From an uncultured Verrucomicrobiota bacterium (lineage in GTDB: Bacteria > Verrucomicrobiota > Verrucomicrobiia > Limisphaerales > UBA9464): a stretch of DNA of 48,202 bases. A model generated the notes under the pieces. That model saw only the letters and a program-made list of their open reading frames with translations. It had not been told where the DNA came from and ran no database searches. The stretch covers positions 1-48,202 of the forward strand of contig CAITXU010000120.1 in the NCBI GenBank assembly GCA_903896505.1, in the 5' to 3' direction. The first letter of the stretch is position 1. Every line of letters starts with the position of its first letter. Below are positions 28,695-37,672 of this stretch, one piece after another. Made by a program: the position numbers and the translations under genes.

Positions 28695-30383
28695 TCACGT
28701 CGGGTCGATCGTGCCCATGGCGATCATTCGCAGGGCGGTGATGCTGGGAATGAAGAAATAATCACCGCCCCGAACTTCGACAAACTGGGGAAGGTTGGCA
28801 CACACAAAGGGACGCGTTCCCGTCTGGCGATCGCCTGGAATGACATACTTGGCCCCTTCACCATGATTTCCAAGCAGCGGACAGGTATCATTCCCGACGT
28901 TGAAGTCGAGGCCATATTGAATCCATTGTTGTTGGACGAATTCAAACTGACGGAAAAGACTCGCACAAACCGCCATGAAAATGATGCCGTGTTCCGCCTC
29001 ATCCCGGGCATTGGTCCCGTCGGATTTTCCATAGACCATCCCGCGCCGGAGCAGACGACGGCGGTTGTTAATGACCGAGCCGTTGCCCGGTTGCGCTTCG
29101 ACCTTGGTGACCTCCGAGGGTAAAGGATTCGTCGTGGGTCCGGTGGGGTCCAGTCCGTCCCGGGTATTAGTCCGACGCAAATGGGAGGTGAACGGACACT
29201 TCGCACCCTCGGGGTCGGCGCGGTACTTGAAATCGACAAATTCGAGGTCGGCGGCGGCGATGGCAACGGGATCGCCCGTCGCGCGAACGGCTTTGTCCCG
29301 TGCCTGGAAAGCTCTCCAATCGCTCAAGGTTGGTGCCTTGGTCAATGGGACACCGTCCGACCAACGCCCGACCATCTTGGCACCGAGGATTTCCTTGGCA
29401 TCTTCCAATGAATTGATGCCGTTCACTTTCATATACTTCGTCGCTTCCTGCTCCAGGTAGGCACGGAAGCCGTCGACGTTTTGGTGGAGTTTTCGATACG
29501 CCACGAACGTGCCATTGTGGGTGAACTCGAGTGGAAACGAAGCGGGTGGGACCTCCTGCGCCTCATCCGGATAGCCGAGCAGGAACTCGCCGGTGGCCAA
29601 TGGGGCCCAGGTTTGGTCCGGCAGAATCTTTCCGCCGCCGGGGAGATTTATTTTCTCTTGTTCAGGGGGATATTGACCTTCAAAAACCGGGTCGCCGTAG
29701 CCGTCCGTGAATCCAAAATGCTCCTTGAAACTGACCTGCTGATTCCCATTCCCGTCGGGCTCCAGCAACATGGCGCTTTCCTGATAGGGAAGGTCGGTTC
29801 CGGCATGGCCTTTGAGCGCCCGAACGAGTCCGCCGGATTGGTCGCAAAGTCCGAGCAGCCATTGGGTGGTCGCCTCCAATTCCGCGACGGGAGACCCGTC
29901 GGAATTCATATCCGCATAGACGGAGACCAGGACATGAACCTGTTGGTCCGAGCCGGTTCCCTTCCAAACAGGGTCCCAATGGTCCAGAGATTCCCGGCGA
30001 TCCCGACCATCCCGACGACACACATCGTCCCCCAACAACGATGCCCGCGCCTTCATCCCTTCGATGAATTCGTCCGGCATGGTGCGCAGCGTTGCCGGTG
30101 GCAGACCGAGGGCGGCGAGTCCCCAAAAAGTGAATGCCAGATTGATGGTGACCTTCGGCTTGGGGGGAAGCGTGGAGTCACCCGAAGACACTGGAGTGCT
30201 CCGCCGCGGCTTCCATGGCAGTGCGGTCGTGACCCGGTGGCGCAACGCCTCCACCAGCTTTCGTCCCTCCTGAGCGCCTTTGTCACTGCTTTGAATATTC
30301 AGTAAAAAGAAGCGAGCCTTGGGAAGCCCGTAGGGACGCAAGACGTTGCCTTGAATATCTGCCAAATTCAGTGTGCGTGCCAT
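28695..30383 (-). CDS. DyP-type heme peroxidase
   Basis: A 562-residue dye-decolourising-type peroxidase of the long class. GxxDG (G224 to G228, catalytic D227) lies in HFGFTDGYGDPVF. The proximal heme histidine is H401 in CPFTSHLRRTN, and the distal arginine lies in RRRLLRRGMVYG (441-452). The C-terminal part has HGIIFMAVCASLFRQFEF. No signal peptide or Tat motif is seen, so it is probably cytoplasmic. It is the last gene of a minus-strand run with two HFAR-motif proteins (27 bases before its start) and faces away from a GMC-patatin fusion gene. I infer that it removes or uses H2O2, or a lipid hydroperoxide, formed by the fusion. Confidence 0.93.
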   Translation of the reverse strand: MARTLNLADIQGNVLRPYGLPKARFFLLNIQSSDKGAQEGRKLVEALRHRVTTALPWKPRRSTPVSSGDSTLPPKPKVTINLAFTFWGLAALGLPPATLRTMPDEFIEGMKARASLLGDDVCRRDGRDRRESLDHWDPVWKGTGSDQQVHVLVSVYADMNSDGSPVAELEATTQWLLGLCDQSGGLVRALKGHAGTDLPYQESAMLLEPDGNGNQQVSFKEHFGFTDGYGDPVFEGQYPPEQEKINLPGGGKILPDQTWAPLATGEFLLGYPDEAQEVPPASFPLEFTHNGTFVAYRKLHQNVDGFRAYLEQEATKYMKVNGINSLEDAKEILGAKMVGRWSDGVPLTKAPTLSDWRAFQARDKAVRATGDPVAIAAADLEFVDFKYRADPEGAKCPFTSHLRRTNTRDGLDPTGPTTNPLPSEVTKVEAQPGNGSVINNRRRLLRRGMVYGKSDGTNARDEAEHGIIFMAVCASLFRQFEFVQQQWIQYGLDFNVGNDTCPLLGNHGEGAKYVIPGDRQTGTRPFVCANLPQFVEVRGGDYFFIPSITALRMIAMGTIDPT

Positions 30384-30410
30384 GGTCGGTGGAAAGAGGG
30401 GTCAACAAAA

Positions 30411-31355
30411 TCACGAATGCACCACCCCGGGAGGCTGGGTGGGTGTGGGCTGGGAGGGGGCATGCTGGTCAATAAAACGACCAAACTGCCGGTGAATTTC
30501 CTCTTCACCGGCTCCCTGAACCTCGATCACCAGTTGGGTGAACTTTTGCTGGAGATAAAGAGCCTTGAGCACCGACGGAAGGTCGGAATGCGGTGCCGCC
30601 GGAAATGGACGCGGTCCGAGGCACATGACCAGGGCAATTGCGGCCGCTGCTCCGGCCAATAAACCGCCCAACAGGATTGCCAGGGAAATCCAAAAGCCTG
30701 GGTGAATAAACCAGGCAACCACCAGGCCGAGAACCACCCCAATTCCCAAAACTCCGAAGAGCAGGTCGCCGTACGATTTCAAAGGCGGCGATGTGGTCCA
30801 ATAGTCATTGAACGGCATGGTGGTCTCGATCTGGCAACGCTGAATATACCGGGCAAAACCGGCGGCATCGGAGACTTCGGAAAACCCGACACACGGGGCC
30901 AGGACCTCCGTGAGTTCCTCAGGCATGGCTTTCCAGAGCAACTCCAGGTAGGACACCAACTCCGATTCCGCTCCGCTGACGGCATCAAAATCAGCAATAA
31001 AGAAGAGGTACGGGCAGGGTTCCAGCCTGTCCTGATGCTGGGGAGTCACCGGGTTGGCACCGAGAAATTGGGCACGCAGGGCCATTTCGATGGCATCCAC
31101 AGGATCACGTCCATTGTAGGCGACATCTTCCACCACGACAAAACGAGCGAAATGAGTCCTCAGATTGCGGGAAAACGGACTGTTCAAACCGGTCGCTTCT
31201 GTGGCCTGGGTCTGCCGGGCGGTGGGTAAGGTGGCTAGAGCGTTGCGAATCTTTTGGATTGGGGAGATGATCGTTCCGGTGCTGTTCGTGACCAATCCAG
31301 TCGAAATGGGGATCAGGGCCGTGAGAAAATAGTGGCCGCCGTCAAAGTTAGGCAT
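30411..31355 (-). CDS. HFAR-motif protein with C-terminal membrane segments
   Basis: A 314-residue protein that I cannot assign to a named family. Residues 60-125 contain THFARFV (67-73) and YLFFIADFD (116-124); after that SYLELLWKAMPEELTEVL resembles the region of the next gene upstream. Two hydrophobic segments (about 197-217 and 221-246) anchor it in the membrane, and a soluble tail of about 65 residues follows. It is paralogous to the 229-residue neighbour encoded just upstream, which it overlaps by 8 bases. Its ATG at 31355 is chosen because the open frame upstream lies inside that neighbour. It precedes DyP by 27 bases. The fold and function are unknown; a dimeric alpha/beta barrel is possible. 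Confidence 0.7.
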   Translation of the reverse strand: MPNFDGGHYFLTALIPISTGLVTNSTGTIISPIQKIRNALATLPTARQTQATEATGLNSPFSRNLRTHFARFVVVEDVAYNGRDPVDAIEMALRAQFLGANPVTPQHQDRLEPCPYLFFIADFDAVSGAESELVSYLELLWKAMPEELTEVLAPCVGFSEVSDAAGFARYIQRCQIETTMPFNDYWTTSPPLKSYGDLLFGVLGIGVVLGLVVAWFIHPGFWISLAILLGGLLAGAAAAIALVMCLGPRPFPAAPHSDLPSVLKALYLQQKFTQLVIEVQGAGEEEIHRQFGRFIDQHAPSQPTPTQPPGVVHS

Positions 31356-32037
31356 GGGTCGGTTGGGAGGTCGGAGGTTGCTTCGCCAGATGCCCCCAGC
31401 GCTTGCAGATGAACGGCGTCCGACCGATGTCTGCCTTGTAGGTATCGTTGCTCGGAATCGGGGCATACCCGGGAGACCCCAGATCGTTTTGAACCGCCAG
31501 CAACGACTTGGAAAACTCGTTTGCGAACGCCTTGGGAGATAACGATGGATATTTCAGTGACAAGCTTCGAATCGCCTCCGTCACCCGCAACGCCGATTTG
31601 ATATCCCGCTGAGCGGAACCCGGAGTCGCATTGTAATAATAGTCCGTAGTGATCTGATTTTGCCGAATGTATTCCTTGAACGGAGTGATGGGAATGGACT
31701 GGGGGAATTTGGTGCTCGAGTACCAGAAAAGGTTCAAGCCATTAGGAATACCGTCGGAAAACGCATCGATGTATTGGTCCCAGGTGCCGTTGAAATTGCT
31801 GATGAACAACATGTAGTCGTTCTTCAAGACCGGACGTCCCTGCCCGAGGTCGGTCCACTGGTCTCGCCGGATCATCACCCATCTGGCAAAATGGATGATT
31901 TCGAGGCCCAGCAAACCGGACAGCGTACTTGGAATCAGCCGGGACACCATGAAGAGGAAGGTGTTGATCGGCGTCTTCCAGGGCCGCATGGGCGTCAGAA
32001 GACTCATCCCGTATGCCTTGCCAGCGACATTGGACAT
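31348..32037 (-). CDS. HFAR-motif protein, first gene of the DyP operon
   Basis: A 229-residue soluble-looking protein that I do not recognise beyond a motif. It shares with its downstream neighbour an HFARWV segment (49-54) and YMLFISNFNGTWDQYID (75-91), followed by a variable tail. The N-terminal part holds a moderately hydrophobic stretch (about 24-46). The 3' end overlaps the next gene by 8 bases, which indicates coupled translation in the order HFAR-a, HFAR-b, DyP. The shared sequence suggests ancient duplication. The HFAR/F-x-N/D-F pattern is seen in proteins next to peroxidases and lipid-oxidation genes as far as I recall, but this is not certain. Confidence 0.65.
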   Translation of the reverse strand: MSNVAGKAYGMSLLTPMRPWKTPINTFLFMVSRLIPSTLSGLLGLEIIHFARWVMIRRDQWTDLGQGRPVLKNDYMLFISNFNGTWDQYIDAFSDGIPNGLNLFWYSSTKFPQSIPITPFKEYIRQNQITTDYYYNATPGSAQRDIKSALRVTEAIRSLSLKYPSLSPKAFANEFSKSLLAVQNDLGSPGYAPIPSNDTYKADIGRTPFICKRWGHLAKQPPTSQPTHA

Positions 32038-32185
32038 GGTATGCCTTTAAATTTCCTATGGGGGCTGGATCAAAGGTTTGCGCTCCTGCCGCACAACGGC
32101 AAGCACAATCATGCGATACCGTATTGATCAACGGGTTGATCGTCGCACGTAAGCCCGTGGAAACCGGCATCCGAAATCAGTTGCA

Positions 32186-32460
32186 CACGTCCTTGGCGTC
32201 TTCGGAAACAATTCAGTCACGACGAACAATGCCAGCCCGCCCAAGGCAGCCAGTGGCACTGATTTTGGCACGATCAACACGAACACCACGCTCACCCGCA
32301 CGTTCACCATCACAAACAGTGGCAACGCGAACCTGGCCGTCGGTGCCATCACTGCAGGGGTGCGAATCCGGGTGATTTCCTGATTCACCACCAACCGGAA
32401 GCTTCTGTCGCTGCGGGCAAGGCGACCACGGACCTCAATATCACATCTGCCTTTTGTTCC
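32186..32460 (+). pseudogene. Decayed choice-of-anchor D domain fragment
   Basis: In frame from 32186, the translation reads VLGVFGNNSVTTNNASPP, then AASGTDFGTINTNTTLTRTF and TITNSGNANLAVGAITA, which matches the choice-of-anchor D beta-sandwich repeat of exported proteins. The frame hits TGA at 32381. Shifted by one frame from 32365 it continues NPGDFLIHHQPEASVAAGKA, the expected next part of the same domain. So one frameshift and lost ends make it a remnant. No start codon or signal sequence remains. Confidence 0.7.
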
Positions 32461-32524
32461 CAAGACAACATCCCCTCCGTAATCCCCGCACAAGCAACGT
32501 ATCGACGGGCCACCGCAGCCGGGA

Positions 32525-32632
32525 CCCTGAAAACAATGGCGCCAAACCGGGCATCCGTGTCTAAATTCTACGAGACAGCGGCAAAGCATCCCTACGAAAG
32601 CTCTCCGGTCAATAACTCCAAAAACACGACAC
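32525..32632 (-). pseudogene. Decayed Ser/Thr kinase fragment, paralogue of the kinase at 38974-41208
   Basis: Base-by-base alignment, without gaps, to 40335-40442 of the intact kinase gene shows clear similarity over about 100 bases. The minus-strand translation has LELLTGEL and then TDARFGAIVF, matching YELLTGELPLG and TDARVDAIVF of the intact protein, but two stops interrupt it. It is therefore a broken copy of kinase subdomains IX-XI. Confidence 0.7.
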
Positions 32633-32728
32633 GCCCTTGATGCTTATTCTTGATCCTTCAATCCCTTCGACCAGCGCAGCAGCCTTTCTCAATTCAAACC
32701 CCAAACCGGTTTATCTCCAATCCTACCC

Positions 32729-35700
32729 ATGAATACATCCGAGAGCCCCAATCGCGACTCGGCAGAGGTGGCCGCTGAATTGCTTGAGGATGCCAAATCA
32801 CATCAAACCTCCCGGTTCGATTATCTGATTGTGGGTTCCGGGCCTGGGGGTGGCCCCCTGGCATGCCGCCTGGCTGAAGCCGGTAAGAACGTGCTTTTAA
32901 TCGAGGCCGGAGGTGACCCCAAGAGTGCCGGAGAGTTCTACGATGCCCCGGGCTATCACGCTGCCTCCACCGAACATGAAGAGCTGAGCTGGCAATTCTC
33001 CGTTCGGCATTATGCCGACGATACCCGGCAAAAAGCCGACCATAAATACGAAGCCTCCCGCGATTCCAATAGGACCGGTGGTATTTTCTACCCACGGAGC
33101 ACTGGAATCGGAGGGTGCACCGCGCACCACGGGATGCTTGTCATTCGCCCCAATGATAGGGATTGGGAGCATATCGCGGAATTGACCAACGATGATTCCT
33201 GGAGGGCGAAAAACATGCAGCCCTATTTCGCCAAATTCGAGAACTGCCTGTATATTGATAAACAGGGCGGTTTCTTCCGCATGCTCCTGGGAAGGTTTGC
33301 TGAACTGTGGAACGCTGTATTGGGTTTTTTGAACCCCAAAGCAGTGCTTGACCAAGGGGGACATGGAACGAAGGGATGGCAACCGACAAACTTTCTATCT
33401 CCGAAATTGCTGCGCCAGATCGTCAGGAGGGACAGGGAACTGACCATGGTGCTCATCACAGCGACCCTGCACACATTCAAGAAACTTGGAGTGTTCCGCT
33501 CATTGCTTCAGCGGTTCCTCTTCCTGGGGGCTGTTCGGGCCTTTGATCCCAATGACACCTCGACGCGAAAACAGAGCACAAAAGGGGGCGTTTTCCTCAT
33601 TCCAACGGGAATTGGCGGAACCGGTTTCACCGACGAACAAGGAGACTCAACCAAAGGTCGACGCATCGGCGTCCGGGAGTACATCCTGCAAACGCAGGCC
33701 AATTTTCCCAACCGACTGGTCCTGGCCCAGGGGATTCATGTCAAACGGGTCCTTTTCGAGGAATCGACCGATGAGACCCGGCCCCCGAGGGCGATCGGCG
33801 TTGTGGGAGTACAGGGACGCCACTTATACAAGGCAAGTCCTTTGCATCAGGCTGTAAGCAGTCCTGACATCGAGTTTTACGTACGACCGGCCAATTCCCA
33901 GAGTTCAGCCGGTGAAGTGGTTCTGTCCGGGGGATCGTTCAATACGCCACAACTCCTTCAATTGAGTGGGATCGGCGACCGCGACCAACTCGCCTCTGTC
34001 GGAATTCGGACCCGGGTTCACCTTCCCGGAGTTGGTAGAAATCTTCAGGACCGGTACGAGGTCGCCCTCATGAGCGAACTGCGGCATGATGTCGAGGCAC
34101 TGGACACGGTGAGCTTCACTCCGGGTGATCCAAACGACCGGGTTCGAGGTCAATGGATATCGGAAAAAGATGGAATTTATTCCGTCAATGGCGGGACAAT
34201 CGCCATTCTGCATCAATCTGCGGTGGCCGACGGCGATGAACCGGACCTGTTTACCTTTGGCACACCGGCGGCATTTCGCGGATATTATTGGAATTGGTCG
34301 AAGGAGCTTTTCCGCTCCACCAAGGGCACCGGGAATGACCAGCGCAACCTCTGGTCGTGGATTATTCTCAAGGCCTACACACGGAACAACGGAGGCGTAG
34401 TCCGACTGCGAAGTAACGATCCCTTTGACACCCCTTCCATCTGCTTTCACTCCTTCGAAGAAGGAAACACCATGGATTGGGAAAGGGACGTAGATGCCCT
34501 CTCTGAAGCAATTTCGAGACTTCGAGAGATCAACACGGCTTTTGGTTCACCGCTTGACCGGGAAATTCAACCTGCCGCCTATCTGGCTAGGGCGAACGAG
34601 GAGCGGAGGTCCGCTGGTCTGCCGGAGTGGACCCTCGCCGATTGGATAAAGAACGAAGCTTGGGGCCACCACGCCTGCGGCACCTGCCGCATTGGGAGCG
34701 ATGCGTGGCAGGCCAACACCGCCAACCTGATCGACACGGGAGCCGTTTTGGATAGTCGTTTCCAGGTCCACGGCGTCTCCGGACTGCGCGTGGTGGATGC
34801 CTCGGTTTTCCCGAAGATTCCTGGCTATTTCATTCTGGCGCCCATTTTCATGGTCAGCGAGAAAGCAGCTGACACGCTGTTGGCCAATCCGCAGGACGAA
34901 ACCTATCCTGAAAAGGTTCGAAGGAGTGAACTCCTTGCGATATCGGATCGTCGCAGCGTCGCGCTTGTCGATCCTGAGACCAACTGGACGAAACCGCCTG
35001 CTGCGGCTGCGGCCATATCCAAAGAGGTCTCCGAGAATCAGAAGCCGGTTGAAGGCCAGCGTGATTCGGACAACTGTCCCCGCGTGAAGAACGTGGTGGG
35101 TCTGGCATTTTCCGGGGGTGGAATTCGAAGCGCGTCATCTTCCCTCGGTGTGGTCCAGGCACTTGCCGAGAAGAATCTCCTCCGCCACATCGACTACGTT
35201 TCGACGGTGTCGGGCGGTGCTTACCTCGGAAGTTTCCTGGGGCGACTCTTTACACGTGGACGCGTGGCAAAAGCCGCCGATCCGGTTGGCCGGGCACAGG
35301 ATATTTTGAAAGATGGGCGCAGCGCGCCAATCCAGTGGCTCCGGACTCAGGCCAATGATCTGTTTGCCAGCGGCACCGATGACTGGTCCTCGAAGGTGGG
35401 AATCTATTTCCTCAACCTTTTTTCGGTTCATCTGGTTATTGGTGCGCTGCTGATTGCATTGTTCGGTATACTCGCCGGGGTCAGCCATTGGGAACCCTTC
35501 CAAGAGCTGATCCCTCAGCCCCCTGGTCCCGCCCTTTGGTTTGGCTGGAGTCCTTCTCCCTGGTGGTGGGTGCCGGTCGCCTTGCTGGGATTGGTCATTG
35601 TCCCGCTCAAGCTCGGCTACTGGCTCGCACCCCAAAGCCTTTCCCATCGTTCATATCCTCCGCATGCGCTGGCCGCCTGGATAAGCCTTGTCGGTGTTGC

Positions 35701-37495
35701 AGCTTTGACCCTCCTTCTGCCAAACGGCATTTCATGGGCTGGAGCGGGATTCCTGGTCATTGGCCTGGCGTGGTTGTTTCAGGAAATTGCCCGAAAAGAC
35801 CTGCCAGCTGCCAACGTCCGGGGCCGCCGCTTGGACGGGTTGATGGTGAGGAATAGGCTGAATCGTGCCCTCGGGAAGATGCTGTTGATCTTCCTCCTTC
35901 TGGTTGCCGCAGTGGTGTTGGACACCCTGGCGGGCGGCATTGCCAGACGACATTATCTCAATGCAATTATTATTTTTCTCATCGGATTTGCCCCATTGCT
36001 CCAAGTCCTGCGAACGCAGGCCGTGAAGAGGTTGCCAACGAATCGATCAGCGATTCTCATCACGGTGAAATGGACGTGCGTCGGATTGGCCATGGCCCTG
36101 CTCCTCCTGGCCGATACAATCGCCCGTCAACTATTTGATAACGGGATGAGTGTTCAGGCCTGGGGAGTCGTGTTCTTCGCCCTGCTGTTTTCCGCAGCCC
36201 TTGGTCGCGCCTTCGCCTTTCCAAATCGAACCTCCATGCATTCGGAGTATGCCGCCCGGCTGACAAGAACCTTTCTTGGCGCCTCCAACGAAATGAACAC
36301 GGCCAGTGCCGATAATCTGGCGGCGGATGTTTCCGTGGCACACCCCGATGACGACCTTCCCCATCACCTTTACCGACCCGAAAAACAGGGTGGACCTCTC
36401 CATCTCATTTCCGTGTGCCTCAACCAATCCGTCGATCACCATTCCGGGCAGGAGATTAAGAACAACAAGGGACTGCTCATGACCATCGGTACGTTCGGCG
36501 TCAGCGTTGGACGACGTTATTTTGCGCAATGGAGCTCCGATATTCAGGCGCCTCGTCCATTGGAATTCCAGCACCGTGCTCAAGGCCTCGACGGGTTGGG
36601 CAGTGTCCCTCCCGTTCTGGAAGCCATTCCTCTGAACTCTGACCCCGATACCTTTCATCCGCTGGGCCGCCGTGATGGCAACCCCGCCATTGTTCAAAGC
36701 CTTTCCCTCGGCGAATGGGTCGCAATTTCCGGTGCGGCTTTCGGAACAGGTCGTGGTCCTTCCACCCGTCCCTTGGATTCGTTGATGGTGGGTCTTTTGA
36801 ACATCCGGCTGGGTTACTGGTGGGATACCGGCATCCAGGCCGTTGAACGTCCCGGCCGATTCCCAGGTAACGCGTTGTGTCGACTCATGGAACTGCCCGG
36901 CGTGCATTTCAAGACCCACGGATTGCTGCTTTCGGAATGGCTGGGCCGATTCGAAGGTCCTTCGTCTGAATTCTGGAATCTGAGCGACGGTGGTTTTTTT
37001 GATGGCAGTGCCATCTACGAACTCGTACGGCGGAGGGTCGACCTGATTATCGCGGTCGATGGAAACCATGATCACGGATACTCCCTCAATGGACTGGCCG
37101 AATTGGGACGAATGGTCCGCGTCGACTTCAATGCTGAAATCACGTGGCTGAACTCTGTGCCCGAGTCACTCCCTCCCGATTTCGCAGGGTGGGTCAACCT
37201 GAACGAAGTCGGTTCCCTCAATGAAATTCACGGAAAATTGACGAGTGGCAACGCGAACAGAAAGCACGCCGCGATCGCCCGCATCACTTACAGTGATCAG
37301 AGAGACCGCGTCACATGGCTCCTGCTCGTGAAAAACAGGCTCGCGGAGACAGACTCACCGGCCGTCGGCTCCGGTGCCCAGTCGAACCCCGAATTCTTAC
37401 AAGGATCGAAGTTCGAACAGGTTTTTGATCCCGTCCGATGGGAGAGTTACCGCCAATTGGGGCAGGAGATTGGCCGGGCGGTCCTTGGTCAGTAA
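32729..37495 (+). CDS. GMC flavin oxidoreductase fused to a membrane-embedded patatin-like lipase
   Basis: A 1588-residue protein. Residues about 28-720 are a GMC oxidoreductase: FAD motif GSGPGGGPLACRLAEAG (36-52), IGGCTAHHGM (127-136), GGSFNTPQLLQLSGIG (401-416) and catalytic GHHACGTCRIG (646-656). Residues about 785-1588 are patatin-like: oxyanion loop SGGGIR (795-800), nucleophile S828 in STVSGG, and D1420 in LSDGGFFDG, followed by YELVRRRVD. Between nucleophile and Asp lie about seven hydrophobic segments (893 to 1162), so the lipase is split by a membrane domain. No signal peptide is seen. The gene is single and divergent from the HFAR-HFAR-DyP operon. I infer that the patatin part frees a lipid product that the GMC part oxidises at the membrane. 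Confidence 0.93.
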   Translation: MNTSESPNRDSAEVAAELLEDAKSHQTSRFDYLIVGSGPGGGPLACRLAEAGKNVLLIEAGGDPKSAGEFYDAPGYHAASTEHEELSWQFSVRHYADDTRQKADHKYEASRDSNRTGGIFYPRSTGIGGCTAHHGMLVIRPNDRDWEHIAELTNDDSWRAKNMQPYFAKFENCLYIDKQGGFFRMLLGRFAELWNAVLGFLNPKAVLDQGGHGTKGWQPTNFLSPKLLRQIVRRDRELTMVLITATLHTFKKLGVFRSLLQRFLFLGAVRAFDPNDTSTRKQSTKGGVFLIPTGIGGTGFTDEQGDSTKGRRIGVREYILQTQANFPNRLVLAQGIHVKRVLFEESTDETRPPRAIGVVGVQGRHLYKASPLHQAVSSPDIEFYVRPANSQSSAGEVVLSGGSFNTPQLLQLSGIGDRDQLASVGIRTRVHLPGVGRNLQDRYEVALMSELRHDVEALDTVSFTPGDPNDRVRGQWISEKDGIYSVNGGTIAILHQSAVADGDEPDLFTFGTPAAFRGYYWNWSKELFRSTKGTGNDQRNLWSWIILKAYTRNNGGVVRLRSNDPFDTPSICFHSFEEGNTMDWERDVDALSEAISRLREINTAFGSPLDREIQPAAYLARANEERRSAGLPEWTLADWIKNEAWGHHACGTCRIGSDAWQANTANLIDTGAVLDSRFQVHGVSGLRVVDASVFPKIPGYFILAPIFMVSEKAADTLLANPQDETYPEKVRRSELLAISDRRSVALVDPETNWTKPPAAAAAISKEVSENQKPVEGQRDSDNCPRVKNVVGLAFSGGGIRSASSSLGVVQALAEKNLLRHIDYVSTVSGGAYLGSFLGRLFTRGRVAKAADPVGRAQDILKDGRSAPIQWLRTQANDLFASGTDDWSSKVGIYFLNLFSVHLVIGALLIALFGILAGVSHWEPFQELIPQPPGPALWFGWSPSPWWWVPVALLGLVIVPLKLGYWLAPQSLSHRSYPPHALAAWISLVGVAALTLLLPNGISWAGAGFLVIGLAWLFQEIARKDLPAANVRGRRLDGLMVRNRLNRALGKMLLIFLLLVAAVVLDTLAGGIARRHYLNAIIIFLIGFAPLLQVLRTQAVKRLPTNRSAILITVKWTCVGLAMALLLLADTIARQLFDNGMSVQAWGVVFFALLFSAALGRAFAFPNRTSMHSEYAARLTRTFLGASNEMNTASADNLAADVSVAHPDDDLPHHLYRPEKQGGPLHLISVCLNQSVDHHSGQEIKNNKGLLMTIGTFGVSVGRRYFAQWSSDIQAPRPLEFQHRAQGLDGLGSVPPVLEAIPLNSDPDTFHPLGRRDGNPAIVQSLSLGEWVAISGAAFGTGRGPSTRPLDSLMVGLLNIRLGYWWDTGIQAVERPGRFPGNALCRLMELPGVHFKTHGLLLSEWLGRFEGPSSEFWNLSDGGFFDGSAIYELVRRRVDLIIAVDGNHDHGYSLNGLAELGRMVRVDFNAEITWLNSVPESLPPDFAGWVNLNEVGSLNEIHGKLTSGNANRKHAAIARITYSDQRDRVTWLLLVKNRLAETDSPAVGSGAQSNPEFLQGSKFEQVFDPVRWESYRQLGQEIGRAVLGQ

Positions 37496-37672
37496 TGAAT
37501 TCTGGCTATCTAAGAATCACATGAGTCACTCGTTTTCAACGCAGCCTTTTTGCTGATGGCTGAGCCATCGCACTCTCTCCAACCGAAGACGGCTCTTTGC
37601 TCCAGGGATGGGTCGTCGATGGACAGTCAGGAATAAGCGGTGTTTCCAGGACTGACACCTGAGTTTGGACCA

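Larger units (their letters stand above)
32038..32728. other. Divergent spacer filled with decayed gene fragments
   Basis: This 691-base spacer between the DyP operon and the GMC-patatin gene contains no intact gene. It holds a frameshifted choice-of-anchor D remnant (32186-32460) and a Ser/Thr kinase remnant on the other strand (32530-32640), listed separately. Promoters for both operons must lie here but no clear boxes were recognised. Confidence 0.6.

Noticed and set aside
32128..32589. Minus-strand frame of 153 codons in the DyP/GMC spacer
   Set aside because: Out of frame with the two identified remnants and with no similarity of its own.
37555..37569. Hairpin GATGGCtgaGCCATC after the GMC-patatin gene as terminator
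   Set aside because: The stem is only 6 bp and no T-run follows, so it is too weak to call.
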